A stretch of 64,000 bases of DNA, from NCBI GenBank assembly GCA_020744425.1, contig JAGMUV010000019.1:496001-560000 (forward strand), given 5' to 3'. Within the stretch, counting starts at the first letter, position 1; every line of letters starts with the position of its first letter. The DNA comes from Dactylonectria macrodidyma (taxonomy: Eukaryota; Ascomycota; Sordariomycetes; Hypocreales; Nectriaceae). Below the pieces are notes generated by a model. It did no database searches and was not told where the DNA came from. It worked only from the letters and a program-made list of their open reading frames with translations. Position numbers and translations under genes: made by a program. Shown in pieces: positions 11,123 to 21,736 of the stretch.

Positions 11123-12066
11123 GCCTAGTTTAGGTGTGGATTTCGTGAATCAGGAAGGCTTGCTCTGTGGAAGTGTTGTCAATTGCGTGGAGACGAATGA
11201 GAGTGTTTGATTGAAATGAAGGCTGTTGGATATATTCCTTCTGGGTATCTTCAGCATTAATTATACTTTCCGTATTTATCTTTACTGCTTACATGATGCC
11301 TACTGTTGGCGATGGACGAGGAAGCGTCTCAAGGGTCTCCCGTTGACGGGGAGGTGGGTATTGGAGCCACTGTATACTAAAAGAGATGCGTATGATCATC
11401 GCACCGCTTTATGTCGGGATGGGGCCGAGTCCAGATCGGATGACACAACGTGTTTTTTTTAAGATAGTGGGGGTGGAGAGGGCTATAGCGATTGAGCGTT
11501 GCGTAAGCGTATGCCGATATTAAGCGCGCTCTGACGATTGCAGATATAGGATGTCTGTGCTGGCAGCGTGGGAGTTTCAATGAGATAATGAATTAGTATC
11601 CCGACAGTAGCCATTGATTGAGGGCGTGAAGTCTTGGTGTTTATTAGAGAGAGATTCGGTTACGGGGCGTTGACGAAAGCATTCAGTGGATGCGATATCG
11701 GAGGGAGGGGTTGGCATGCGATAAGCGTGATAAGCAGAATATGGAAGAACTTGGACCAGCAAAACATCAACGAAAAATGATGCATCTGACTATTATAAAT
11801 GCTTGTAATGGGAATCCCATGATTCGATTATTATTCAGGGCCATGTCTCGTCTCCACGCCAAGCTCGGGTGCAGATGGGTTAACCTGGACGATGGGACAG
11901 GAATTCAGGCAGTGCGGGGTACGAGACCCCATCTTCTTAGCTAAGGAAGGGAGAAACGACCCCACCATGTTTTTGGTCTTTGGGGCGGGTTGGTGGATAA
12001 AAAGGGATCAACACCACCACCACCTTCACCTTGACCAGTAACTACCCACACACAGAGCAATTCAAG
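11123..12066. other. Intergenic; promoter of P5C reductase
   Basis: About 940 bases without a supported gene. A GATAAAAAGG TATA-like element at about 11996 precedes the next start codon by roughly 70 bases, and a CACCACCACC-rich leader follows it. Confidence 0.5.
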
Positions 12067-12966
12067 ATGACTCCCTCACTTCAAGACGCGCAAATCTCCT
12101 TCGTCGGCGGCGGCAACATGGCCTCGGCCATCATCGGCGGCCTGCTCGCCAAGAACATCTCCAAGCAGCACATCTTCGTCGCCGAGCCGTGGGACGTCAA
12201 CCGCGACAAGATGGCCGCCCTGGGCGTGCGCACGACAGCCGACAACGTCGAGGCCTCGCGCGATGCCGACATCGTCATCATCGCCGTCAAGCCGCAGGTC
12301 GCTCAGGTCGCCTGCACCGAGTTGGGCGCCGCCTGGGCCGACCGCGAGAACCTGCCCGTAGTTATTTCGATCGCTGCGGGTATCACTGTCGCCAGCTACG
12401 TCGAGTGGTTTACGCAGGGAGCGTCTGGGCGCACGCCGCCGATTGTGCGCGTCATGCCCAATACGCCTGCGCTGGTCGGCGAGGGCGCGTCGGGATTGTT
12501 CGCCAACGAGGGCGTGTCGAGCGACGAGAAGGAGCTTGCTACTGCGCTGCTGGCCAGCGTGAGCAGGGCGGCCGAGTGGGTGGACAAGGAGTCGCTCCTG
12601 GATGTAGTCACTGGAATCTCTGGTCAGTCTCAGTATCTTCCAAGGGATTTCTCACAAGCTAACACAACCTTAGGCTCTGGTCCCGCCTACTTCTTCGCCT
12701 TCGTCGAGCACCTCATCACCGCCGGCACCAGCCTCGGCCTATCCGAAGAACAAGCCACGCGTCTAGCCAAGCAGACGGCCCTGGGCGCCGGAAAGATGCT
12801 CGTCGAGTCGTCCGAGGAGCCGGCCCAACTGCGCAAGAACGTCACCAGCCCCAACGGCACCACCCACGCCGCCCTGGTGAGCTTCGAGAAGGACGGTCTC
12901 AAGGACATTGTTGGCCGCGCCGTCAAGGCAGCGACTGACCGTGCTGAGGAGCTGGGACGCGCATAA
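12067..12966 (+). CDS. PRO3: Pyrroline-5-carboxylate reductase (2 exons)
   Basis: Exons are 12067-12622 and 12674-12966, giving 282 aa. The enzyme catalyses the last step of proline synthesis, reducing 1-pyrroline-5-carboxylate with NAD(P)H in the cytosol. The N-terminal Rossmann fold shows FVGGGNMASAIIGGLL (residues 12-27), then VIIAVKPQ and VRVMPNTP. After the intron come GSGPAYFFAFVEHL and the C-terminal family signature around TALGAGKML and LRKNVTSPNGTT. Length fits the family (about 270-290). The 51-nt intron is a multiple of three and lacks a stop, so retention would insert 17 residues (GQSQYLPRDFSQANTTL) between GIS and GSGPAY. Splicing is supported by the homology and by a GCTAAC branch site. 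The gene is convergent with the threonine-aldolase-like gene, with 189 bases between stop codons. Confidence 0.93.
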   Translation: MTPSLQDAQISFVGGGNMASAIIGGLLAKNISKQHIFVAEPWDVNRDKMAALGVRTTADNVEASRDADIVIIAVKPQVAQVACTELGAAWADRENLPVVISIAAGITVASYVEWFTQGASGRTPPIVRVMPNTPALVGEGASGLFANEGVSSDEKELATALLASVSRAAEWVDKESLLDVVTGISGQSQYLPRDFSQANTTLGSGPAYFFAFVEHLITAGTSLGLSEEQATRLAKQTALGAGKMLVESSEEPAQLRKNVTSPNGTTHAALVSFEKDGLKDIVGRAVKAATDRAEELGRA

Positions 12967-13155
12967 GGAATGGGAATGGGGATACTCAAAAAAGTAATAT
13001 AGACAAAAGGAGCCGACGTCGCTCGGCGTTTCACTCGACATGACTTGTTCGCCCGAGATTGCATCATGCCATCTATACCCGTGTTTCTATTATTCCGCTC
13101 AAACATATCACATCCATTATTCCTTTCCATTTTCACATCCCTGATTCCCAAACCA

Positions 13156-14244
13156 TCACAGCCTTGCCCGAACCTGCATCCCCTCGCTCCAATCCTTCAC
13201 CGTCCCCGCAAACGCCTCAACCTCCCGCTCATGCGTCGCCCACGTCGTGAGCAGCCTCACCACCGCCTGCCCATCGCCATACTTTTCCCACACGTAAAAC
13301 GAAAACCGCTCCTGCAGCCTCTCGATCAGCGCCAGTGGCAGCACCGCAAATACCTGGTTCGTCTCGGGCGCTGCATACAGCGTGAACCCTGCGGCTGCGA
13401 TCCCGCGCGCCAGCTTCTCGGCCGCCAGGTTCGCCTGCGCAGCTAATTCGAAGTATAAGTTCTCCCGAAAGAGTTCGGCGAACTGCACGCCTAGCACACG
13501 GCCCTTAGCTAGCAGCGAGCCGTGCTGCTTGACGTAGAACGCAAACTCGCGAGCCAGTTCTGCATCTTTTATGACGACGGCCTCGCCTAGCAGCGCGCCG
13601 TTCTTGGTACCCCCGATCCAGAAAATGTCCGTCAGCTCCAGGATGTCGCGCAACGTCATGTCGTTCGCCTTGGACGCCAACGCAGTTCCGATTCGAGCAC
13701 CATCCAGGAACAGAAGCAGGTTCTTCTTGCCGCAAAGGTCCTTGATGGCTCGCAGCTCTTCCCTTGTGTACACAGTGCCGAACTCGGTTGCGTTGGAAAT
13801 GTACACCATCCGCGGCTTCGCCATGTGCGGAAAGTGCCAGTTCTCGTCGAGCGCCTTGGAGATGATCTCGGGCGTTAGTTTGCCGTTGCAGGGCGTCGCA
13901 TTGATGATCTTATGTCCCGATGCCTCCACGGCACCCGTCTCCCTCGTGACAATATGTCCTGAACTCGCGGCAATGACAGCCTCGTGCGGACGCAAGCAGG
14001 CGGCTATAGAAATGGCATTCGCCGACGTTCCGCTTGGCACAAAGAAGACGCCGACATCGTCTTGGCCCAGGTGGATCCGGATCCGTTGCCTCGCTAAGTC
14101 ACAGTATGTGTCGCCTCCGTACCCAGCCTCCTGCGTGTAGTTGCTGGTGAAGATGGCCTTGAGGACTTGGGGGTGGGCGCCTTCGCCGTAGTCGTCTGAG
14201 AAGCTGTACTGTTCCTTGCGGTCCGCCGTGAATGATTCTGACAT
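13156..14244 (-). CDS. L-threonine aldolase-type PLP enzyme (beta-eliminating lyase family)
   Basis: An intronless 362-aa fold-type I PLP enzyme of the low-specificity threonine aldolase group, which cleaves L-threonine or L-allo-threonine to glycine and acetaldehyde. Seen: SFSDDYGEGAHP near the N-terminus, the phosphate-binding PSGTSANAIS (residues 70-79), the Asp that contacts the PLP ring in FLDGARIG (Asp181), and the Schiff-base lysine in IGGTKNGALLG (Lys214). The frame is open upstream to 14346, but ATG 14244 is preferred: the family alignment begins there, and a TATATAG element (14317-14325 region, minus) falls between the two candidates at about 75 bases from 14244. Fungal paralogues of this subgroup are often poorly characterised, so substrate preference is open. 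Confidence 0.88.
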   Translation of the reverse strand: MSESFTADRKEQYSFSDDYGEGAHPQVLKAIFTSNYTQEAGYGGDTYCDLARQRIRIHLGQDDVGVFFVPSGTSANAISIAACLRPHEAVIAASSGHIVTRETGAVEASGHKIINATPCNGKLTPEIISKALDENWHFPHMAKPRMVYISNATEFGTVYTREELRAIKDLCGKKNLLLFLDGARIGTALASKANDMTLRDILELTDIFWIGGTKNGALLGEAVVIKDAELAREFAFYVKQHGSLLAKGRVLGVQFAELFRENLYFELAAQANLAAEKLARGIAAAGFTLYAAPETNQVFAVLPLALIERLQERFSFYVWEKYGDGQAVVRLLTTWATHEREVEAFAGTVKDWSEGMQVRARL

Positions 14245-14316
14245 GGCGAAGATATGATGGAATTTGAAACTGCTTTTTACTAATTCTTCAGCAGAAGGAT
14301 ATCTAGAGGTATACTG

Positions 14317-14325
14317 ACTATATAC
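14317..14325 (-). promoter_or_regulatory. TATA-like box of the threonine-aldolase-type gene
   Basis: CGTATATAG read on the minus strand, about 75 bases upstream of the preferred ATG at 14244. Its position argues against the longer in-frame start at 14346. Confidence 0.4.
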
Positions 14326-14672
14326 GTATGACCTCTTCCCCACCATTTAGTGGTCCACACCCACACATGGGTCGCAATCGGAGGCTATCATGGGTTTTAG
14401 TCACTACGATCTTAGTAAAATACGCATGGTGGGGCGTCATACCACCTTTACTCAAGATTAAATGACATACTTTTCCCACGAGATCTGCTGGCGGGGATTC
14501 GTAATATTAAGCGGGTATTCCTAGTATGCGAGGGCAAGCGCACGTCTGAAGCTTATGAGACGACATCGGAGTTGTGTGTCTTTATGCGGTCATCCTGATG
14601 CAGTGCAAGTATATCATGAACCAAATGTAACATTACTAGATAGTTTTCAACCAGAACTCCGACGCGCACAAC
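14326..14672. other. Intergenic region, no supported gene
   Basis: Upstream sequence of the threonine-aldolase-type gene and downstream of the bZIP gene. Nothing recognised. Confidence 0.5.
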
Positions 14673-16350
14673 TCATGAATGAACGGAAATACTATGAACA
14701 GCATCCAGCGAAAAGTGAATAAAACTCCGATACGTTTCCACCGTCGACGCGTTGAGCGGCTTCGGATACGTGAGGCACACCTGCATGTCCGGCTTCAGCG
14801 GGATCCCGCCGGCCGTCATATGGCCGACCGAGTCGTACAGCTCCGGGTACTTGCCGAAGAAGGCCGGGTCGATCTTGTAGTAGGACGCCCCGCGGTCCAT
14901 GTTGAGGAACTTGAAGGCCGCCGCCGCGTAGGCTGGCGACGTGAAGAGGGATGAGACGTCGGGCGCTGGGAGTTTTACGGGGGAAGATGTAGATGGAGAC
15001 GGAGATGACATGGCTGTGATGAGGTCCGTCACTCGGACGTACACCTTGGCAGCCGGGGCGCCTTGAATCAAGTCGCACATAAGCGCCTCAACGACATACC
15101 CCGTAACAGCATCGCAGAATATCTGGTCGATGCGCGGGTTCGCGGCGTGCAGCTGAATAAGCCGGTCACGAATGGACGGAAATGGGATCCAGTCGATAAC
15201 GAGCGGATGCGGGTTCTTGAGCTGGGCGTCAGTCGGGCGGTACCGCTCGTGCAGCTTCTCAAAGGTGCCCATGGACGGGTACAGTTGCCAGGCCGTCAGC
15301 TCGATGATGTGGAAGAAGCGCGTCTTAGCGTACCACGCCATGACGTCGGGACGGGTCATGCTATTGAACATGGAGAGGACCATGAGGACGGGTTGATATA
15401 GGCTGCACTCAGATGTTAGCCGTATTTCATGCTTGATACTTGACATATATAATTCTGGAGTAGCCAACACACCTCTGCGTCGGTCCTTGCAGCTCAGGCG
15501 ACACACCCATCATGCTAAACTTGTCCTTGAGCAGGCACTGCAGCACGTGGATGTGATCTGAAAAGGGCGAGTTGGAATGAATCCATTCCTTGCCGAGCAT
15601 GGAGCTAGCGTCGTGGGACGCGGCCATGGCGTCCATGTACGGCTCGAGGCCCATTTGATACTCGAAGGACCAGATGTTGGGGATTTGCTGGTATAGAGGC
15701 CCCGAGCCGAACATGGGCGTTTGCGGGCCGGGGAAGATGGGTTCTAGGTAATGTGAGATGCGGCTCTGGTGTTGTGGTTGGGAGGACTTACTGTCGATGG
15801 TGTCCTGGGGAATGGGAGGACGAAAGCTGACGAGGGCATCCGTAGGCTCGGTGATTTGTTTGATATCGCTGGGAGCTGTTGAGATGCCTTGTACTTGATT
15901 CAGGTTCTCGAGTGAATCTCTCCTCCGCGTTCGCATAGTTTCACCCAACACAACATCCTCACTCCCACCCTCCTTCTCCCCTTCACCTCCATCCAGCGTC
16001 GACGCAACCGAATCCGTCAACCCTTGCACCGAAGCCAACAGCCGCCCCAGCCTACTCTGCACCTCGACCAGCTGCGTTCGCAAGCGTCTATTCTCACGCT
16101 GCAGCGCCTCGACGCGCTCGCTATCCGGCCGCTGGTCGACGTTGGCCCTGCTGCGCAGCTCGCGGATGCACTCGGCCTGCCGGCGCCGGAACGCCCGCTG
16201 CGACAGGCGGTTGCGGAGCTTCCTACCGTAGATAACGGGTGAGATGCGGCTCACTTTGAAAATAAGAAATGGTATGCTGGATGCCTACTTTCTCTCTTGC
16301 TCGTCGCTGATCGACGACGGTCCGTGGGAGGGCGAGTCGCTCGAGGCCAT
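14673..16350 (-). CDS. bZIP transcription factor with DUF3425 domain (3 exons)
   Basis: Minus-strand exons are 16289-16350, 15473-16222 and 14673-15402, joining to 513 aa with 66- and 70-nt introns. The basic region sits right at the N-terminus: KKLRNRLSQRAFRRRQ (residues 21-36), containing the bZIP core N-x-x-S-Q-R-x-F-R, followed by heptad leucines in a coiled coil that continues through LQRENRRLRTQLVEVQSRL. The first intron splits the basic region after ERK. Its acceptor was chosen because GTAG|GAAGCTC rebuilds the basic motif; a nearer AAAG acceptor would not. The C-terminal half (about residues 270-500) carries the DUF3425 pattern, including VIDWIPFPSIRDRLI, typical of a large fungal bZIP family. 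Targets unknown. Confidence 0.9.
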
Positions 16351-16790
16351 TTCTCTCCTTCGCTGTTATTCAGAAACTCGGTGAGGCACAATATGTTTAG
16401 CTGGTGTCCCCCACTTTGTTCTGCCGGATTTTCAGACCTTGGACATCGTGAGTTTTGGGACTGACCGAGATCGCAACGGCTACGGACGGGTGTGACAAAG
16501 ACGGACGCTTTCTGCCGGCAGTTGCGGAGCCCACTAACCCCGCAAGACGGGTCATGATTCGGTCATCTGAGCAAGTCAATTGATAAGAGAAACGCAATAG
16601 AAGAGGAGACGTTGGGGATGTAACCTAGTATTGATAAGACGCATACTTTTTTGGCGAGCTTGTGACGGGAGAGGGGGTGATGCAGGGGTGTCCCTCACAC
16701 CGCAGTCGTTCATGAACAACTCCACCACACAGAAGCATCCACCAACAGCAATAATAGCAAAAAAATCCAGCTTCAAATGCAAAAAGAGAA
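16351..16790. other. Intergenic; bZIP promoter and tRNA 3' flank
   Basis: No gene supported. A run of Ts follows the tRNA end on its own (minus) strand at about 16760-16767, consistent with RNA polymerase III termination. Confidence 0.5.
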
Positions 16791-16861
16791 GGTCACGGTG
16801 GGGATCGAACCCACAATCTCCTGATTCGTAGTCAGACGCCTTGCCATTGGGCCACGCGACC
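16791..16861 (-). tRNA. tRNA-Arg (anticodon ACG), no intron
   Basis: Read on the minus strand, a 71-nt cloverleaf folds with a 7-bp acceptor stem (GGTCGCG with CGTGACC, one G-T pair), a D-arm with GGCCCAATGGCAAGGC (A- and B-box features), an anticodon arm with loop CTACGAA (anticodon ACG, positions 34-36), and a T-arm GTGGGTTCGATCCCCAC. The ACG anticodon (read as ICG) decodes CGU/CGC/CGA arginine codons. There is no intron. Confidence 0.95.
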
Positions 16862-17446
16862 GTGTTTCTTGATGTCGATTTGACTCGAAATTGCAGACTA
16901 TTCGGCGTTGGCGACACCAAACGACGCATCGTGAACATCGTGAAGGCTGTCATGCTGCCGGTTCGCTATCATTTCTCCCAAACAATATTTACAATTCTGC
17001 TTTTAGGCTCCTCGTCCCCCCAGTGTGCTCATTTACAATCTCATTACATGAATACCGAGAATTAAAATGCCTTCTTCTCACAAACAATTGTTGCCCAGTG
17101 CATCCAATGTAAAAACCCACAGGGTCAGAAGGTCTGAAACTCCATCAAAGCCATACATCAATAACGTATTTCATTACAAGCCAGCTTCACCCCGTAATAC
17201 AGTCATTAATATGCCACCGTCAATCTATCTCGCCCGGCCACTATTTCTATTCCGGTCATTGTCAATGCAGCAGGTTTTCCGCACCCAAACTCCACCTAAG
17301 GGGACATCAAAGCAGAACAAGAACAAAGATAGCTTTCGTTTCTTTTCGCCGTGAGATACAATTTTTTCCAATCATAATGCAACGCTAGGTCCGAATTGAA
17401 CAGACATCTTCTCGATTTTGGTGGCTGACATGGTCGAATGATTCCG
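16862..17446. other. Intergenic, no supported gene
   Basis: tRNA 5' flank and the 3' flank of the C9-methyltransferase gene. Short open frames here have no family features. Confidence 0.5.
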
Positions 17447-19155
17447 CTACGCTTTCAATACAGGGTAGGCGCCCTTGCGGCCCGCTTTGCTCGCCTCCAA
17501 AGCACCCGTCAGGCCGAATTGCGACGAGATGCCTTGCACGCGGTGGGTCGAGTTGAGGTTCTTGACCACGACGATCTGGAAGCAGGTAGCCGAGCCTTGG
17601 CGGGAGGCAATGGTGGAGTATCCCAGGAACAGCTCCCAAATCTGCGCCATGTTAGTCAGGAAAGAGAAGTATCAAGAAAGCGCCTTACCCTGAACCATCT
17701 CAATCCATATGTAGCCTTAATCTTCTCGGCGTTGCCGAGCCAGTTGCGGTACCACCTCCAAAGGGTGCCGGAGTAGTGAACGCCAATAGTATCAACGCTG
17801 TTGAGAGTCAGCTCATTCCATCTAAAAATGGCGGAAACCGTACCTCTTGACTTCGAACCCGGCACTTTCAAGACATCCTACATAATAACTCAAAGGCGTC
17901 GACGCGTCAGCACCGGGAAAGATGTACTTGTTGAGAAACAAGCCCCAGATAAAGTCCTCGTATTGCCAGGCCTTGCGCAGGCCCGACAGCTGAACGTACA
18001 TGGACCCGTCATCCTCAAGCATGTCGTAGCACTGGCGGAAAAAGGTGGTCAGCCTGCGCACGCCCACATGCTCGGCCATCTCCAGCTGCGTGATCTTGTC
18101 GAACTTGACCTCTGGGATGTCGCGGTAGTCACTGCATAATATCCGGCTCTGCTCCTCCGGGATCCCGGCGTTTCGGAGGGCGTCGTTGCCCCACTCCGTC
18201 TGGTTGCGGGCCAGCGTGACGCCGGTGACGCGGGCGCCGTAGTTGACGCTGGCATATTTAGCCAGGGTGCCCCAGCCGCAGCCGATATCGAGTACCGTCT
18301 CGCCCTGCTTGAGGCCAATCTTCTCGCAGACCACGGCCAGCTTGTTGTCCTGCATCTCCTCCAGCGTCTCCTCCCGCGTGGGGTCCGAGATGATGCCCGA
18401 CGTGTAGATCATGCGCGGGCCCAGGAACCACGCGTAGTGGTCGTTGCCGCGGTCGTAATTAGGGCGCACCTGGTCTACGTCCTGAGACTGGTTGTGCAGG
18501 ATGACGTCGGGGAAGAAGCCAAAGAAGATGTATCGAAACGTCTTGAGGGTAAAGTTGAAGGTGGCCCACTCGTGTCGATACTCAAACACCTCTAGAAGAT
18601 CGCCGTTGAGGTCTACCTCGCCCTCAAAATACAGCTCGAAAAAGGTCTGCATGGGAATCTTGTGTCGCCCGTTCCACTTCGCTTGGTGAATGGGCTTCTT
18701 GAACTTGAGATAGTATTCGACCGGGCGGCCCGGCAGCCTGACGTTGTCGTTCAGTCGCGGGCTAACAGTGGACATAAACTTCCAGACGACGATGAGCACA
18801 GGGATAGTGGTGAAGAGGCTAAAGAAGATGGCCAGCTTCTGGCCTCCGCCAAACTTCCACGAGAGCCATGTCGGGGTACCGATCAGGGCGGCGGCGAGGG
18901 CGGCATTAGAGAATTGTTCGTATCCAGGGCCGTCGGCAGGGAGAGGCGCGTTCTTGATGGCGGGCGACTTGGAGGTTGTTAGTGACCATCTCCACGACGC
19001 GGGGGGAGATGCTGGAGTGCAAAACTTACATTAGTGACGCTCACCCCACAGTCCTTGTCGCTGCGAAGCGTCTCCTGCGCGGCCGGAGGCGTCTGGATAA
19101 ACTCGATGTCGGCCGTGAGATGGGCGTTGCCGTTGCCGTTGACTCTCTGCGCCAT
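17447..19155 (-). CDS. Sphingolipid C9-methyltransferase (4 exons)
   Basis: Minus-strand exons are 19030-19155, 17844-18967, 17689-17797 and 17447-17641, joining to 517 aa. The family (cyclopropane-fatty-acyl-phospholipid synthase-like, SAM-dependent) adds the C9 methyl group to the sphingoid base of fungal glucosylceramides at the endoplasmic reticulum. The length fits characterised fungal C9-methyltransferases. Visible: a cytosolic N-terminus, two hydrophobic segments (about 62-76 and 87-106), then the SAM-binding motif TVLDIGCGWGTLAKYA (DIGCGWG at residues 269-275), QLEMAEHVG, and the C-terminal block SVDTIGVHYSGTLWRWYRNW. All three introns give exact frame joins. Loss of this enzyme alters membrane properties and growth in several fungi, so a single intact gene is expected. 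Fusarium species carry two copies; a second copy is not in this window. Confidence 0.95.
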
Positions 19156-20769
19156 GGCTGCGCGAACCTGCGATAGGGGGTTAAACAAACGCCGAAGGAG
19201 AAAAAAAAGGTGCCTTTGCAGAGGGAGAAGTTAGAGATACAGAAAGTCAAACGAGGCGGGACAAGCGGTCAGGAAGGGCTTCTCGCGTTGCCGTGTCGCA
19301 GCAGCTCTGCCAGCGAAAAGCACCTGAGTGAGTCCCATGCGTTGCTCTTGCTTGCTCTGCATGTGCCAGCGGGGCCGGAACCCCCGCGAGCATCCGGTCC
19401 AGGGGGGGGAAAGCAGAGTGAGGGACAGCTGTCATGGCGCAATGCATGGCATGGCCAAGACGACATGGTTGACATGGCATGGCCCAAAGAGGGCGGCATG
19501 GCCAAGGTGGGATGGATGGGACGGGACGGATGGGCTGGGACGCGACGACATGGCTGGTTCAAGGTGACATGGGATGATGGGATGGGTCAAAGAGACGACA
19601 TGAGATGGATCATGGGGGCTTTGAGATTGACACCGTTCTAATTACTGCTGAGAGCAACGGCTTCAAAACGAAATCACGCTGGATCCTAAGCGAAAGTGCC
19701 CAGCGCTTCCGGGTGTCAATCATGAACAGCAAAAACGTATACAGTAATTATTAGATGATTTCCCACCCACGCATGTTGACATGTCGTACGCCCGTTGTTG
19801 GCCCCATCCGGTTCCAGAATGAGGCCACCCGTGCTGCCCGCCTCACTCGCAAGCGCTGGTACGAATGGGGGAATAGCACGTCGCCCACAGCGGGATGGCC
19901 CGGCCAGTTACCACCGTTTTCTCAGGAGAGAGACGAGCTAATAGAAGAAAAGAGGGTGAATGTGTGGGGATTGTGGTCAATCATGTCAGCGTTGGGACGG
20001 ATGGGATGCTGCAAGGGTCTCAGTTTGGGCGATGCAAACGGAGGAAAACGGATGCAGTGCAGGTAAAGCCAGCGGTCAGTTGCAGCAGCAGCTTTGTTGA
20101 GAGCAGTCCCAATATTGCTTGAAAAAAGACCGCAACAGCAAGAAACAAATCGACTCCATCTGGTCCATTTGTGCCCGTTTCAACACCTCATCCCGAGGGA
20201 GCCGCACATCGTCCCAAGTTGTGTCGCATGCACTGAACCATAGCTGCCCAGTGCTCCCAATACAGCCTGATCCAACGCGTGTAGCTTGCCTGCTTAGTTC
20301 CACCCGCTTAAAATTTAGTGACGTGTGATTTATGTCATTGTGTCTCGCATTTGCTGTCTTGCATTTGCTGGATTCGTCGGGTCTGGGCTAGGGCCATGAT
20401 CGCTGGATGCCCATTCATGTTTATGCCAGTGGCGTCGGAGACGCTTTGGGCATGATGGATCGTGGTTGGTCCAGTGCATTTTTGTTGGGTCTGCGGAATT
20501 CATGATCAATAGTGGAGATGCTCACTGCTGTTAGTGAACGATAAGATATCACGGCCAGAGTCATAAGTACCTGATAGTCGATATTTTTTACTTGAGATCA
20601 GATACGTTTCGGATTTCCTTGATACCATAAAACATTCCAAGGAAACATGCCGCCTTTTTACATGTTGATTTGTCGATACATCGTTCACATGCTTTGAAAG
20701 CGATAATTCCAGGGCGGAAAATGGGGTTATAGGTATTAGGCTATCCAGCTAATAAGCTAATAGGTGTAT
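19156..20769. other. Intergenic region upstream of the C9-methyltransferase gene
   Basis: About 1.6 kb with no supported gene. It contains a purine-skewed, ATGG-rich low-complexity tract annotated separately and otherwise looks like promoter and spacer. Confidence 0.5.
19436..19590 (+). repeat. ATGG/GACATGG-rich low-complexity tract
   Basis: Repeated CATGG, GGGATGG and GGGACGG units of varying spacing (about twenty copies in 155 bases) upstream of the C9-methyltransferase gene. Not a perfect microsatellite. Confidence 0.6.
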
Positions 20770-21736
20770 CTAAGAGCAGTGGACAACACCGTCGTCGTGG
20801 GTGTGGCACTCCTGAATTCCATTGTTAGCATCCATCTTCTTCAAATCAACTCTCTCAACGTACCTTGGGGGCCTCGGAAGTGGTACTGGCAGCATCCTCA
20901 GTCGTCTCGGTAGCCACCTCACCGGTGCAGCCAACACCAGGCGCAGCAATATCGTAGGCGTAGACGTCAATGGCAAAGTACTGAAGGGTGTCGCTGTCGA
21001 TGCCGCTCTTGGAGGGGTCCGACTTGGCCAGCGCCAGAGACTCGGGGTAGTCCTCGGCAAAGTGGTCGACGATGGACTCGCTGATGATGGGAACGTGAAG
21101 GATGCGGTGCATCAGGTCGGTCGCCCAGTAGGTGTTGAGCTTGGACGCGGCAACGGTGTAGCCGAGGTTGCAGACTGAAGACAGAGGGCGGCGGATTTCG
21201 AAAGAGAGGGGGCAGATGACCGTCTCAGCCGTGGCGTTGTCGCCTCGCCAGTGGCCGGCCCAAGCTATGAGGTTGTCAGTACATGGGCTATTCGTTAACC
21301 ATAACAATCAGAGTCACTTACCATCCTGGGTAGCGCAGTTCTTATCGGGGTCGTCGCATCGGAAGAGAACTCCAGTCTTGTCGGCATTGATGATGCGATC
21401 ATACCAGCCGATGGGGATCGAAGTCGAGCCATTGCCAAAGTACTTGGTTACAAACTCAGACTCATGTCCAAAGCGAAGCAGGTGATCCTTGGCGTGCTGA
21501 GCTAGCTGGACCGCCTCGTCAAGGCCGCCCGTGAGCTGGCGTCGCAGCGTCGAGTTGCACGACTGGTGGACGGTGTAGCTCTTGGTCCATCCCGCCGACC
21601 AGCTGTACGTCTCCGGCACGTCGGTCGACTGCGAGGACGACTGCGAGGATGTCACGGTGGCTTCGCGGGCCCAGAGGGGAGAGGCGAGGGCGCCGCTGGC
21701 GAGGAGGAGGGCCACGGTGGAGGACTGGAACATCAT
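20770..21736 (-). CDS. Aspf2/PRA1-like secreted zinc-binding protein (3 exons)
   Basis: Minus-strand exons are 21322-21736, 20864-21264 and 20770-20811, giving 285 aa. A signal peptide (about 1-19) precedes a metzincin-like domain of the Aspergillus Asp f 2 / Candida PRA1 family: [31 protein letters not shown], and the family's zinc motif HRILH (His191 and His195; HRxxH instead of HExxH). DHFAEDY and [17 protein letters not shown] follow. The last exon encodes [13 protein letters not shown], the His/Cys tail that binds zinc in PRA1. Because the usual catalytic Glu is replaced by Arg, these proteins are thought to act as zinc carriers or surface antigens rather than proteases. In Aspergillus the gene pairs divergently with a zinc transporter; none is seen here. 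The tiny last exon has an ideal GCTAAC branch. Confidence 0.9.

Noticed and set aside
12031..12066. Upstream extension of P5C reductase (12 codons)
   Set aside because: It begins with TTG; the ATG at 12067 matches the usual N-terminus and lies at a normal distance from the TATA-like element.
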